Shown here: in pieces, positions 40,299 through 49,687 of the stretch
Layout: every line of letters starts with the position of its first letter
Position numbering within the stretch: position 1 is the stretch's first letter
IMG/VR virus record: IMGVR_UViG_3300046507_000506
Span: 29,642-93,641 of that record
DNA length: 64,000 nt
Strand: one strand, 5' to 3'
Source: a virus
The notes under the pieces: model-generated
The model's input: the letters and a program-made list of their open reading frames with translations, nothing else
Told to the model about the DNA's origin: nothing
The model's database searches: none
Translations under genes and position numbers: made by a program

Positions 40299-40910
40299 TT
40301 ATGACTTGATCGGTACGTCCGTCACTGAGCCCGTTTCGGGGTGCTTGTGACCGCTCACGCTCACGCCGTTGGCGTCCACGTCGCCACTGAATGACGCGCC
40401 GCCCTGCACGGTGATGGCCTTGCCGCCACCTTCACCGGCCTTGCCCGTCATGCCGCCGTTGAACGTGAGCAGGCCGCCCACTGTGAGATTGCCGCTCACG
40501 TTGGTATCAGTGCTGTCTACGTTCGTTGTCGTCGCCTCTACGTGCACGGTTGGAGCCTTTACATGCACGAGCGTATTGGCGATGACCTCGAACGTGTTGT
40601 CTGCGTTGAACTGAAAGTTTGCGTGGAAGAACCGTCGCCAGTCGATGCCGTTTTCCTGATTCTTTGGCCGGAAACCGACGATCACCGGAAAGCGGGGGTC
40701 GCCGCCCTCGAACGCGACCCATACGCGAGCACCGGCCGGAATGCGGATTTCGGTGTCCTCGCTTTCGTCGCCGATTGGGTTGCACAGTTGCGCGCGCGGC
40801 ATCACGGCCGCGCCATCGGTGAGCCCTGGAATGCTGATCCGGTACAGGCGGCCCTTGCGGTCATCGTCTGTGACTGATGCAACTACGGCAGGTAATAGGC
40901 CGCCGATCAT
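40299..40910 (-). CDS. Baseplate spike protein (gpV/gp5-like)
   Basis: 203 residues. N-terminal OB-fold-like domain: GGLLPAVVASVTDDDRKGRL, then VWVAFEGGDPRFPVIVGFRP. From residue 110 a repetitive beta-helix (VHVKAPTVHVEATTTNVDST) follows, and the end GHKHPET carries an HxH metal site, as in spike tips. It forms the membrane-piercing needle of the contractile tail. Coupled to the hub gene. Confidence 0.75.
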   Translation of the reverse strand: MIGGLLPAVVASVTDDDRKGRLYRISIPGLTDGAAVMPRAQLCNPIGDESEDTEIRIPAGARVWVAFEGGDPRFPVIVGFRPKNQENGIDWRRFFHANFQFNADNTFEVIANTLVHVKAPTVHVEATTTNVDSTDTNVSGNLTVGGLLTFNGGMTGKAGEGGGKAITVQGGASFSGDVDANGVSVSGHKHPETGSVTDVPIKS

Positions 40911-41785
40911 GAAAGACTCCCTAGCCAGAGGCGCGTGTATTGCTCGATGCTGTCACCGCCCGAACCGTTTTTCATCACCTGCGCAGCCGTCATCACCACG
41001 AGCGGCGTACCTCGCACGAGCAACACGTCACCGGCGCGCACCGTGGGCGATGCCTTGCCGGTGATGACCTTGCGGCGCACGAGCACGCGGCCCATTGCAT
41101 TGAGCGCCCGCTCGCTTTTGCGCGGCGTGTATTCGACGCGCTGCGTAGGGCTGCGGCGCGGCCCCCACACAATCGAGCCGTCGGCGGCCACGGTGTAATA
41201 AACGGGCACTTCGTCAGCGACGAGAAACTGACTCGTCACGCCATCGGAGGCGGTAGCGTCGATTGAGTCAACCGGCACCTGTGCGATGAGGTCGCGCAAT
41301 GACATGGCCTTGATGCTGCCTTTACGCCACATCACGACGGCCGACTCCTCCTGCAACACGCGCGCAATCTGGAATGTCGGAATGCCGCCGATCATGCAGG
41401 CGAAATGCGTGACCGGCAGGTCACCCGTCACCGGCGCATTTGAGCCGCACGCACGGTAGACGCCGGAAAGGCTCGTGTTCTCGAAAATCACGGCGCTCGT
41501 GCGCGGGCGCGCAACGTTGGCGATTGCATCCGGGTACGCCGTGATCGACACCGCGCTGATTGGGTCTTTCCCCTGCGCGCCGCCGCCTGCGTTGTACATC
41601 GGCTCGGTGTGCACGATGCGAAAGGCCGTCGAGTTGACCGTGATAACCGCGTTATCCACGAAATTGGAGGCTGTGTCGGGCGTGATGCGCACCTGCGCCT
41701 CAAACGTGTACGGAATAGGCGCAAGGTCGGAGCGCAGCACGGCCGACAGGATCATGTCGCCGCGCATGTTCGCGACTTCAATCAC
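40907..41785 (-). CDS. Putative baseplate hub protein
   Basis: 292 residues, beta-rich, with a domain break near 120. It ends SIEQYTRLWLGSLS. It is coupled by four bases to the spike gene, the usual partner of hub proteins. No catalytic motif. Position is the main evidence. Confidence 0.5.
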   Translation of the reverse strand: MIEVANMRGDMILSAVLRSDLAPIPYTFEAQVRITPDTASNFVDNAVITVNSTAFRIVHTEPMYNAGGGAQGKDPISAVSITAYPDAIANVARPRTSAVIFENTSLSGVYRACGSNAPVTGDLPVTHFACMIGGIPTFQIARVLQEESAVVMWRKGSIKAMSLRDLIAQVPVDSIDATASDGVTSQFLVADEVPVYYTVAADGSIVWGPRRSPTQRVEYTPRKSERALNAMGRVLVRRKVITGKASPTVRAGDVLLVRGTPLVVMTAAQVMKNGSGGDSIEQYTRLWLGSLS

Positions 41786-42027
41786 CGCTTCGCCTCGTCA
41801 GCACGCCCGCGCATGTACCAGGTGTACGCGTGCGAATCGACCTCGCCGCCGCAATGCTTGCAGCGATAGCGCTGGCGCAATAGCGACTCAGGCCCAATGG
41901 GCTCAAATGCGTGATTCGTGCACGCATCGAGTCGCCTCACGTTCGCGCGGGCCTTCTCGGCTATTGCCTGTACTTCCTCTTTGCTCAGGCCGGACACGCG
42001 CGAGAGCGCTTCGATAGCGTTTGGCAT
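41782..42027 (-). CDS. Small zinc-finger-like protein
   Basis: 81 residues. The segment CTNHAFEPIGPESLLRQRYRC and then KHCGGEVDSH contains C-x2-H and C-x2-C pairs, as in small phage zinc proteins. A helical N-terminus precedes it. It is in the tail operon between hub and a neck-type gene; role unknown. Confidence 0.55.
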   Translation of the reverse strand: MPNAIEALSRVSGLSKEEVQAIAEKARANVRRLDACTNHAFEPIGPESLLRQRYRCKHCGGEVDSHAYTWYMRGRADEAKR

Positions 42028-42524
42028 CAGACAGTCTCGATAGTTTGGGCGAACGCGAGGTGCGGCAAGTCCTGCGTCTCATACTGGCGAATGTCCGCCT
42101 CTACCTGATCGACCGTGCGGCCATAGACGTCCACGCCGAGCCCGCGTGAGGCTTCGAGCGCGCGCGCATTCTCCCGCTCGACGTACAGCAAGTACAGCGG
42201 CCGGATGAGTCCCCATTCGCCGTCGGTAATGTCCGAGGCAGCGGTAAGCGGCGTTGTCGGCGCGGGGTAGGTGGGCACCCTTGGCGGGCGCGGCGGCGCA
42301 TCGAAAATCGTGCCGTTGTACCCCATGACGACCTCTGCGGCCGGGTCCGGTGCCGGGCACGTCGGCGGCGCATCGACCATTACAACCGGGTCAATACTGG
42401 CAATGTGCCCCCACGCGAGATACGTGCGGGCAGCATTGACCGCCTGCTGTTCGAGCACGCTGTCATCGAGCACGATGCCGAACGCCCAATGCACGTCGGC
42501 GGCCAGTTCGGCGAGCTTCGTCAC
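42027..42524 (-). CDS. Hypothetical neck or tail-completion protein
   Basis: 165 residues. N-terminal helical segment (LAADVHWAFGIVLDDSVLEQ), Pro-rich centre, then DGEWGLIRPLYLLYVERENARALE, which is common in phage head-completion-type proteins. Located between tube and hub genes. Assignment from position only. Confidence 0.4.
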   Translation of the reverse strand: MTKLAELAADVHWAFGIVLDDSVLEQQAVNAARTYLAWGHIASIDPVVMVDAPPTCPAPDPAAEVVMGYNGTIFDAPPRPPRVPTYPAPTTPLTAASDITDGEWGLIRPLYLLYVERENARALEASRGLGVDVYGRTVDQVEADIRQYETQDLPHLAFAQTIETV

Positions 42525-42526
42525 GA

Positions 42527-43012
42527 TCAGATATTGCCGGGCAGCTTGTCGCCGGTGTAGTGGAAGTGCAGCGTGCCCGACAGCATCAGCACCTGCGAGC
42601 GGTTTTCCCAGTCGCGATCCGGGTTTTCGACCTCGATAAAGCAGTTCGAGATACGCCAGGCGCGCTTGTACTGCTCCATCGTGCCCTCGTAAATCGTCGC
42701 GTCAAAACGCGAGCCGTTAAGCTGGATGGATTCGAGAAACGCCTCGACCAAGCCGTCTTCCGTCTCGTAAAACTGAATCTGGCCGGACTGGTAGACCTTC
42801 AACTGCTGCGGCTGAACCGTGACCGTGCCGAGTGGGCCGGGCACTTCAATTTCACCGGCCGTCGTGGTCACCGGTTGCGGAAACTGCTTGGTCAGCAGAC
42901 GAATGTCTTCATAGCCGTCCACGACGAACATCGCGTCGCTCGAAATGGCCTTGCTGCCCATCTTTGCCACAGTGCCGAGCACCTGCTTGAGGTATGCGCC
43001 GGTGTTGTTCAT
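42527..43012 (-). CDS. Putative tail tube protein
   Basis: 161 residues from ATG at 43012, with AGGTGA eight bases upstream. The beta-rich sequence with YKRAWRISNCFIEVENPDRD and a final SGTLHFHYTGD strand resembles contractile-tail tube proteins, which end with a paired strand. It precedes the hub and spike. The family match is by shape only. Confidence 0.5.
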   Translation of the reverse strand: MNNTGAYLKQVLGTVAKMGSKAISSDAMFVVDGYEDIRLLTKQFPQPVTTTAGEIEVPGPLGTVTVQPQQLKVYQSGQIQFYETEDGLVEAFLESIQLNGSRFDATIYEGTMEQYKRAWRISNCFIEVENPDRDWENRSQVLMLSGTLHFHYTGDKLPGNI

Positions 43013-43104
43013 GTGCGTGTCACCTGAAAGGGGTTGAATCTGCATCGATTCTCAGGGTGACTTTTCGCCGGATACGCGGCCCTTTTCCTAAACGGCGAGG
43101 GCGC

Positions 43105-43130
43105 AAAAAAGCCCGCTCGCGGCGGGCTTG
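43105..43130 (-). terminator. Intrinsic terminator
   Basis: AAGCCCGC pairs with GCGGGCTT; on the minus strand TTTTTT follows. It lies right after the secreted-protein gene (stop 43152), so it ends that transcript before the tube gene. Confidence 0.8.
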
Positions 43131-43151
43131 GTTGCGGCGTACGGCTCGGGC

Positions 43152-43571
43152 TTACATGCGCTTCAGAACCTGCTCGCGAACGTATTTCATGCGCGGCACG
43201 ATGTATTCCGGGTCTTGTTCCGGCAGTTCCACCACATGCGCGCGCAACAGGTTGTATTTCGCGCGCACCATGACGTCGCCTGGCTGAAAATACTGGGACT
43301 GAGCGAGCTTCCCGTCATGCTGAAGCATCACCACGCCCGCCGCTTCAAGCGCCATGCAGTATTCGACCTCTTTTGCCGGGCTCGACACTGCGCCGCTCAG
43401 GTCAACGCCCGTCGTGCAGAGATTCGCCTTGGTCGCGAGGGCCGACTCGCCGCCCTGGCGATAGGTCGAGAGGGCGTCATTCACGGCGCGGTCAAGGTTG
43501 GCCTGATCGGCAAAGGCAGGCGTCGCAATGGCGATAAGTGACGCGACAAGCAGCGTTTTGGTGAGGCGCAT
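43152..43571 (-). CDS. Secreted periplasmic-type protein
   Basis: 139 residues from ATG at 43571, preceded by GGGGG. Signal peptide MRLTKTLLVASLIAIATPAFA ends at AFA (about residue 21), then a helical domain with paired Cys (LCTTG...VEYCMALE). A longer frame exists upstream but would bury the signal. A secreted protein inside the tail operon is unusual and may protect the lysogen or modify the host envelope. Confidence 0.6.
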   Translation of the reverse strand: MRLTKTLLVASLIAIATPAFADQANLDRAVNDALSTYRQGGESALATKANLCTTGVDLSGAVSSPAKEVEYCMALEAAGVVMLQHDGKLAQSQYFQPGDVMVRAKYNLLRAHVVELPEQDPEYIVPRMKYVREQVLKRM

Positions 43572-43623
43572 GGTTCCCCCGGTGATGGTTTTGCGCGAGT
43601 TTGCCATGCGCGCTTTCATTTTC

Positions 43624-46071
43624 CTAGCCCGACCCCGACACACCGCCAGTAGCGATCTGTGCGAGTCGCCGGTTATTCAAGTCCTGCCCGACGGCGCGAT
43701 CATCGGCGAGGCGCACCTCCAAAGGCTTGTCGCTGCTGACGGGCACCGGGATTTGAGCGGTCTGCGCGGGCGGGGCGACGGGTGAGGCCGGAACACTTGG
43801 AACGGACACAGACGGCGGCGGCGCGGGCGTAGCTGAGGCGGTCGCGACGACGGGCGTGCTGTTGCCTACGACTGTGCTGTAGCGCGATTCCAGTGCGGTT
43901 GCATTTGCCGAGAGGTAATCGGCGGCGGTCTTTGAGCCCTTTCCGTAGTTGAGCGCGACGGCCTTTTGCGTGTCGGCAGAGAGGTCGCTGATGTTTTTCC
44001 CATTCGCCGCGCCGTTGATGATTTCCTTGGCGGCTCCCGGCCCTAACTGGTGCATCATGTACAGGTTTTCAGGCGTGACGGCGAGGCCCGCCTTGGTCAG
44101 TACGGCCGCGTTCTGCTTCGCGAGCTTCATGCCGCCCGCGATGTTCTGATCGACGTCGAAACGGTTTTTGATGCCTACGCCGCTCGCCGTCTTGCCGGTG
44201 AACTGAAAAATGCCGATTGCGCCGGTGCCGGAAATCGCGTTTGCATTGCCGCCGCTTTCAATCGACGCGAATTCGAGCATCGTCTTTGGATCGAGCCCTT
44301 CTTTCGTTGCCGCCGCCGCGATCTTGGCCTGCACGTCGGCGGGCATGCCGCCTTTGAGGTTTGCGCTCGTGTTCGCGCCGCTCGCCTTCAATTGCCGAAT
44401 CTGATTCGCTTCGTCATTGGTGTAGCTGCCGTACTTCGATAGCGCCGTACCGCCTTTGACTCCGTCGAAATTTGCGCTGTGCCGGTAACCGGGAATGAGG
44501 TCTTCAAGCACACCTTGCCCGGCCGCCACCGCGTTTTTGGTCGCAGTGGCAATGGGGTGCGCCATCTTTTCAGCCCGCTCTTTGGCGTAGTCCGCAGCCG
44601 CCTTGCCCGCATCCTTCGCCGCATCCACTCCGGCCTTGGCGGCATCGACGGCCGGTTTCGCCACGTCGCTGGCCTTTTTGACGATGGCGTCTACGTCAAT
44701 GCCGAACTTGTCTTTCAGGAACGCTTTCGCGCCGGTCAGGATCACGCCCCACGCTTCGCCGATGGTCTTGGCAACCGAGGAGAGCTTGTCGGTAATACCT
44801 TTCCAGTCATCCTTTAGCGTGCTGACCGTGCTATTCCATGTGTCCGAAATCTGCGCGCCGACCTTGGCCCAATCCACGGTCGCAAGCCAGCCGCCGACAA
44901 TCTCGCCGAGCTTGTCGCCGATCATGCCGCCGATCACTGTGCCGACAGGACCGCCGAGCAGGGTGCCGATGCCGCCGCCGATCAGCGCGCCGATACCGGA
45001 GCCCGCGCCGGTGAACCGGTCCTGCTTGTTCTGTTCGGCAGTCTTGTTCGGATCATCGCCGCCAAAGATCGAAGCGAGCGCCGAGCCGCCCGCGAACAGC
45101 GCGCCGAGAAGTGGCAGGCGTTTCAGCCCAAACTTGCCGAACTTCAGCGCGCCGCCCATCAGCGACGAGAGCAGGCCGCCGCCCTTGCCGAGCGCACCCT
45201 TGAGGAAGTCACCAATGCCGCCGAGCATGCCACCGCCGCCGCCCGCGCCGTGCTCGCCGCCCGTCTTGTTGTCGATTTCCTTCAGGGTGCGCGTTTGCAC
45301 GAGGCCGAACTCGCCCTGTTCGTCATGCGTGGACTTGAGTACGCCAAAAATCTTGCGGAACCACGGTAGCGACGCATCCTTGCCGATGCCGAACGCGCGC
45401 GACGCACCGGCCTTCGTGAGCTTGCCGACGGTCGCCAGCGGGCCGCCGACGACCTTGGACACCTCTTTGGCGGCCTCGACCGTCGGGTCAATCTTTTCGT
45501 AGTCGCCGAGGTCCGGGCCGTGCAGGCGCGGAAGTGAAAGGTCTTTCAGGCGCGAGAACATGTTGCGCAGCGCCGAGTCGCCGCCGCCATTGCCGCCGCC
45601 CTCGCGCCGCGAGCCGCCACGGCCAACGAACCGGCCGCTTTTGTCGCGCACCTGCTCAACGGCCTTGACGCTTGCCACCGTTGCCGCCGCCTCTGTACGC
45701 TTCTGTTGCGCCTTCTCGTTGCCCTGCCTGCGCGTGAGCGCATTGACAGCCTGCGTGATGCCCGTCAGGCCGCCTGGTGCGTTCGGCAGGAACCTGCCTT
45801 GCGCGTCACGCGTACGCGTTTGCGCGAGGGCAGAGCGCACCGCCGACGTGACCGCGCCCGATGTTGCGCGCTGCAAGGCCGCCGTCACTGCCTGCGGCGG
45901 GCTCGACACGCGCTGACGCTTCATGACGGACGCCGAGCGCGCGCCGCCCCTGAGCAGCGAAAGAATAGCGCTCGTGTCGCTGTGAACGGCGTCAATCCCG
46001 CGCGCCATCGTCGCGGTATCTACCGGGCCGTCTGCAATCAGAAAGCCCTTGGAGTCGGTTTTGATGGTCAT
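43624..46071 (-). CDS. Tail tape-measure-type protein with lytic transglycosylase domain
   Basis: 815 residues. The middle has Gly/Ala-rich transmembrane-like stretches (GGGIGTLLGGPVGTVIGGMIG near residues 365-390) and an Ala/Asp coiled coil. Residues about 580-735 form an SLT domain: AAAATKEGLDPKTMLEFASI, ESGGNANAISGTGAIG with the catalytic Glu, and ALNYGKGSK. Such proteins pierce peptidoglycan during DNA entry. A Pro/Ala tail ends it. Short for a tape measure, so tail length would be modest. Confidence 0.75.
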   Translation of the reverse strand: MTIKTDSKGFLIADGPVDTATMARGIDAVHSDTSAILSLLRGGARSASVMKRQRVSSPPQAVTAALQRATSGAVTSAVRSALAQTRTRDAQGRFLPNAPGGLTGITQAVNALTRRQGNEKAQQKRTEAAATVASVKAVEQVRDKSGRFVGRGGSRREGGGNGGGDSALRNMFSRLKDLSLPRLHGPDLGDYEKIDPTVEAAKEVSKVVGGPLATVGKLTKAGASRAFGIGKDASLPWFRKIFGVLKSTHDEQGEFGLVQTRTLKEIDNKTGGEHGAGGGGGMLGGIGDFLKGALGKGGGLLSSLMGGALKFGKFGLKRLPLLGALFAGGSALASIFGGDDPNKTAEQNKQDRFTGAGSGIGALIGGGIGTLLGGPVGTVIGGMIGDKLGEIVGGWLATVDWAKVGAQISDTWNSTVSTLKDDWKGITDKLSSVAKTIGEAWGVILTGAKAFLKDKFGIDVDAIVKKASDVAKPAVDAAKAGVDAAKDAGKAAADYAKERAEKMAHPIATATKNAVAAGQGVLEDLIPGYRHSANFDGVKGGTALSKYGSYTNDEANQIRQLKASGANTSANLKGGMPADVQAKIAAAATKEGLDPKTMLEFASIESGGNANAISGTGAIGIFQFTGKTASGVGIKNRFDVDQNIAGGMKLAKQNAAVLTKAGLAVTPENLYMMHQLGPGAAKEIINGAANGKNISDLSADTQKAVALNYGKGSKTAADYLSANATALESRYSTVVGNSTPVVATASATPAPPPSVSVPSVPASPVAPPAQTAQIPVPVSSDKPLEVRLADDRAVGQDLNNRRLAQIATGGVSGSG

Positions 46072-46961
46072 GGGTTAAACATGAAAGTGTCGAACTGCGT
46101 GAACGTCAGTTGAATCTGCTGCATCTGCTGATCGGCGCGGTCAAGCTCAACGCTGATGGCGGCGGGCCGCATCACCCATATGCGTTCGAGTCCGCCGTAT
46201 CGCTGCATCGTGGCGTCATTGACGGCCGCCTGCAAAAGCCTGATCTGTACGAGATAGTCGGCAGGCAGGCCAACGGACCCATCATTGCGCGCAAGCGCCT
46301 CGAACCGCGTGTCATACCATCGCTGGATCGAGCCGTAGGCATCATCAAGCGTGGTGATGTGAATATCGGTACGCTCCGAGCCGTGGACGCTATCCATCTG
46401 CGCGGAACCGATGTTGATGGCTTCGCCGGACACCGTGCTCGGCTCGAACGAAACCGACGTGGCAAAGAGGTTGAACAGGCCCGAAGTCTGTCCCTGCGCG
46501 CCACCATTGGCGGGGAAGTAGTCGAGCAGTTCCAGATAGAACAGGTTTTTGCGGGCGAAATTCGTGCTCTGGATATCCTGCAAAATCTGCCGCGCCTCGA
46601 ACGGTGTGATGCCGCCGAGCAGCGGGATATCCATCGTCTCGTAAAGCATGCTTGTCGCGGCACTGTCTGTCAGCGCGCTATTGATGGACTTGCCGATACC
46701 CGTTTTTGAGAAAGCGGACAGGCCCGCGCCGACATAGTCGCCCGATAGCGCTTTCGAGAGCGCGCCGCTCATTGAAGGCGCGAACCTGCCAACGGCCGTT
46801 TTCAGCAGGCCGCTTGCCGCGCCCACACCTGAGAATCCACCCATGGAAAACGATGACGCCGACGTACCCGAATGCGCGCTCGTGCGATGGTTGACCTCAT
46901 CGAACTGCGTAGAATTCGAGCCGCCGCCGATAGCGTTTGCGACCGCGTCAAAGATGGACAT
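46068..46961 (-). CDS. Tail-tube-initiator or tube-like baseplate protein
   Basis: 297 residues. The Gly/Ser-rich N-terminal 100 residues lead to a tube-like domain: FARKNLFYLELLDYFPANGG, ERTDIHITTLDDAYGSIQRW, and a final strand QMQQIQLTFTQFDTFMF. This resembles T4 gp54/gp48-type proteins that start tube assembly. It overlaps the tape-measure gene by four bases. Confidence 0.55.
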   Translation of the reverse strand: MSIFDAVANAIGGGSNSTQFDEVNHRTSAHSGTSASSFSMGGFSGVGAASGLLKTAVGRFAPSMSGALSKALSGDYVGAGLSAFSKTGIGKSINSALTDSAATSMLYETMDIPLLGGITPFEARQILQDIQSTNFARKNLFYLELLDYFPANGGAQGQTSGLFNLFATSVSFEPSTVSGEAINIGSAQMDSVHGSERTDIHITTLDDAYGSIQRWYDTRFEALARNDGSVGLPADYLVQIRLLQAAVNDATMQRYGGLERIWVMRPAAISVELDRADQQMQQIQLTFTQFDTFMFNP

Positions 46962-48580
46962 TATTCGTCTCCCTCACCGGGCGGGGGAGCCTTGGGCTTG
47001 CGCGGCGGCGCGCCGCCACCGCCGCCACCACCACCGAATCCACCGCCCCCGGCATCGCCGCCGCCGTCGTCAGGCTGCTCTTTGGGCATGCCCTTGACGA
47101 TCAGTTTTGCCTGGTCTTCATCAAGCAGCATGATTTTGGTGAGGACTTCGGTAAGCGCCTTATCGTCCAGTCCAAGGTCGCGCAACTGCTGAAGCGCCTG
47201 CACGAGCAGCAGGCCCGTATTCATGGCTTCGGTTTTGGTTTTCTGGCGTTCGGTTTCGAGCGCGGAAATCGTGCCGTAGAAGTTGACGTGCCACGGCCGC
47301 TCATCGGCCTCAAACACCACACCATATTTCAGGTGCGTGTGAATGTTGATGATGTGGTTGTAGAAGTCCGTGAGCCCGACGCGAATCAGGCGCGAGCGTT
47401 CGGCCGCCTGCGCGGAGGTGCGGAAAAACCCGCCATCGCCAAGGCCGCCCGCCAGCAGTTCGGAGAATCCGAGCATCGAGAGGTCGATGCCAAGCGCGCC
47501 GGACAGCAGCTTGGCATGGAACAACACGTCTTCAATGCTGAGGGAGCCGCTAGGGCCACGGCCGCCCCCATTGGTGAGGCTGCCATTGATCGCAGTGAGT
47601 TGCTTCTCGCCGGTGACCGGAATGATGTTGTAGACCCGTTCGAGCACCGGCTTGCCGCTTCTGATGGCATCCTCTGCGCGCTTTTTGCTGGCCCGCAGCA
47701 CATTCTTGATGTTGGTCATGAACGTGATGCGCTGCTCTTTGGTCATGCCGTCCTGATTGACGGTCATCATGGACTCATCGAGCGAATCGAGCACGCGCTG
47801 GCCCACGAGGCCCACGAGCGCCGCCGATAGCTGATCGTAGGGCTGCTCGGCAGCATCGAGAAACGAGCCGCCGATAAGCGAGGGCAGCAGCGGCAGGGCG
47901 TTGATATCGTCCTCAATCAGCGCCATCCGAATGGCCTTCTCCATCGCCCGCACCTGCGGGATATAGACCATGCGCGGCATTTTCATGCGCGCCATCTGAA
48001 AGAGGCTCAGCCGTTCGGTTTGGCGCTGGCCGGATGCGACGACAAATCCGACCGTCTGATTGCCGCGCTCATAGGAGGTCACCATCGACGGATGCACAAG
48101 CTCATCGACGTACACGTCGCAAACGCCTTTTTTGCCGTTGGTATAGACGCGCCCGTAGGCATCACCAAAGCCCGCGCCGTTAAATGCGACCGTGTACGCG
48201 ATCCGGTTAAAGATCGGCATGAGGTCTTTGGCGAGTTCGGCCGCGATTTTTTCTTTCTGCTTGTCCCCTTTAGCCTGCGGCGCGGTTTCAATGAATACCA
48301 CGTCGCCGGACGTTTCGTGACCGCCGAGCGCGGCCGTGACGTGCAGGCGCAATGCGGTCGAAATGATCGGGTCGCCGACCATTTCAATCCACTTGAGGTA
48401 AATCTGCATCCGGTTGCGCGCAACGCGCTTGCCGGTGCCGAGCAGCATCGAGATAGTCAGGCCGTCAGTGAGGGCGTCTGACTGTTCGGCGGCCGAGAGT
48501 TGATCTGATGCGCCAGCGCGGCTCAGGATCCGCGACAGAAAGCCTTTGGCCTTGCGCGTTACTTCCGTGGTTGTTTGCAT
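46961..48580 (-). CDS. Portal protein
   Basis: 539 residues. Portal features: ARNRMQIYLKWIEMVGDPII, ALRLHVTAALGG near residues 55-85; a central tunnel-loop region; and LERVYNIIPVTGEKQLTAIN. The end is a Gly/Pro tail. It forms the ring through which DNA passes and works with TerL. It is the first gene after the terminator at 48667, so it probably heads the virion operon. Confidence 0.75.
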   Translation of the reverse strand: MQTTTEVTRKAKGFLSRILSRAGASDQLSAAEQSDALTDGLTISMLLGTGKRVARNRMQIYLKWIEMVGDPIISTALRLHVTAALGGHETSGDVVFIETAPQAKGDKQKEKIAAELAKDLMPIFNRIAYTVAFNGAGFGDAYGRVYTNGKKGVCDVYVDELVHPSMVTSYERGNQTVGFVVASGQRQTERLSLFQMARMKMPRMVYIPQVRAMEKAIRMALIEDDINALPLLPSLIGGSFLDAAEQPYDQLSAALVGLVGQRVLDSLDESMMTVNQDGMTKEQRITFMTNIKNVLRASKKRAEDAIRSGKPVLERVYNIIPVTGEKQLTAINGSLTNGGGRGPSGSLSIEDVLFHAKLLSGALGIDLSMLGFSELLAGGLGDGGFFRTSAQAAERSRLIRVGLTDFYNHIINIHTHLKYGVVFEADERPWHVNFYGTISALETERQKTKTEAMNTGLLLVQALQQLRDLGLDDKALTEVLTKIMLLDEDQAKLIVKGMPKEQPDDGGGDAGGGGFGGGGGGGGAPPRKPKAPPPGEGDE

Positions 48581-48666
48581 GGCGGGGACGTGAAAAGAAC
48601 AGCGTCCATTGTTGACGGCGTTTTTTCATGCCCTTCGTTGCGTTTTCCTCGTACCGCCCGGAAAGC

Positions 48667-48702
48667 AAAAAGCCCCTGTGACGCGTATCACAGGGGCTTT
48701 TT
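48667..48702 (-). terminator. Strong intrinsic terminator
   Basis: AAAAAGCCCCTGTGA (48667-48681) is exactly inverted in 48688-48702, a 15-bp stem with T runs on both strands. A second stem, CTGTCGGC/GCCGACAG, lies at about 48747-48769. Together with the 278-base gap (48581-48857) this separates the virion operon from the small genes upstream. Confidence 0.85.
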
Positions 48703-48857
48703 GGGAGCTTCGAACAATGGATCGAGACTACACCCTTCCGGGGTTCTGTCGGCCTGGCCAGCCGACAGTATCGCGCCGTCACCACCACAGAGAGCGACGC
48801 GACGGAACGAACTATATCAAGCGCGCTTTTGCAGTGGAAGGGGCAACTATCTGATAG

Positions 48858-49082
48858 TTAGGCGCGCGTGGCGCGGCGCGCCGCCGCAATGAGCCCTTCG
48901 GCCATTTCGAGCGCTTCATCCGGCGTCATGTGCATGGACAGGGTACGCATGTCGTCATCGCTGGGCAGGGTAAAAAACTCGAGCTTGATGCCGAGCGCGT
49001 ACTGAGCACCGGTATGGATAGAAGCCGGTTGTACTGCAATCAGCTTCGCGTCGCGTTTGTTGAATTTTTCTTCTATTTTCAC
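48858..49082 (-). CDS. Small hypothetical protein
   Basis: 74 residues from GTG at 49082, with GGGGA upstream; longer frames overlap the zinc-ribbon gene heavily. Alpha-beta sequence with LGIKLEFFTLPSDDDMRTL and an acidic helix (TPDEALEMAEGL). Function unknown. It is last in a small operon. Confidence 0.5.
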   Translation of the reverse strand: MKIEEKFNKRDAKLIAVQPASIHTGAQYALGIKLEFFTLPSDDDMRTLSMHMTPDEALEMAEGLIAAARRATRA

Positions 49083-49086
49083 GCTG

Positions 49087-49236
49087 TCATTCCCCTTCAC
49101 AGTATTGGCACTTGTACTGTGCATGGCGCGGGCTTCCACAGGTCTTGCACGGCACGATTTTAGGCGCATACAAGTCGAGCACTTCACGCTCGCGCTTTCG
49201 GTACAAACGCCCGTCTTGCTTGATTTTGCGGTCCAT
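49087..49236 (-). CDS. Very small zinc-ribbon protein
   Basis: 49 residues (MDRKIKQDGRLY to QYCEGE). CKTCGSPRHAQYKCQYC has two C-x2-C pairs, a complete zinc ribbon. The start is three bases before the upstream stop. The stop is five bases before the next start, in keeping with an operon. Role unknown. Confidence 0.6.
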   Translation of the reverse strand: MDRKIKQDGRLYRKREREVLDLYAPKIVPCKTCGSPRHAQYKCQYCEGE

Positions 49237-49238
49237 GT

Positions 49239-49643
49239 TCAGTCTGCCGCCATCAGTTCGTCCGCTCCCAGGGCAGCGAGGGCCGTGCGCAGGTTGGCGA
49301 GCACAGTCGCCGTTTCATCGCCTTCCTCGCGCACGAATGCGACGCTATCGAGCAGGGCGATTGCGTCGGTCATAGCCTTGCGGACTACGCCGTTTTCGGT
49401 CAATCCATTCACCAGTTCGAGCCGCGCGCCTTTGGTGAGAGGGTGCCCGGTGTGATAGCCCTGAGCGTCAAGCACGGCCTGCGTGGGCGGTGCGTCGAGC
49501 ACGACCGCTGCAAACTCGTCATCCGTTGCCGCGCTCAATTGTTCGGCGAGCATGTCTTTTGCACGAGCGTCGGACAGAGTGAACCCGTCTGCAACCCATT
49601 CGCTCGACACGTCGAACCGAACAGTCCAAGAAAACATTTCCAT
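49239..49643 (-). CDS. Hypothetical protein, 134 residues
   Basis: Starts MEMFSWTVRFDVSSEWV at 49643 after GGGGAC. It has WTVRFDVS then VLDAPPTQAVLDAQGYHTGH. Acidic, helical C-terminus. No family recognised. Part of the run of small genes 48858-50184. Confidence 0.5.
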   Translation of the reverse strand: MEMFSWTVRFDVSSEWVADGFTLSDARAKDMLAEQLSAATDDEFAAVVLDAPPTQAVLDAQGYHTGHPLTKGARLELVNGLTENGVVRKAMTDAIALLDSVAFVREEGDETATVLANLRTALAALGADELMAAD

Positions 49644-49687
49644 GATGGTCCCCAAGGTTAAGCCCGGCACGGGGCCGGGCGAGTAGT

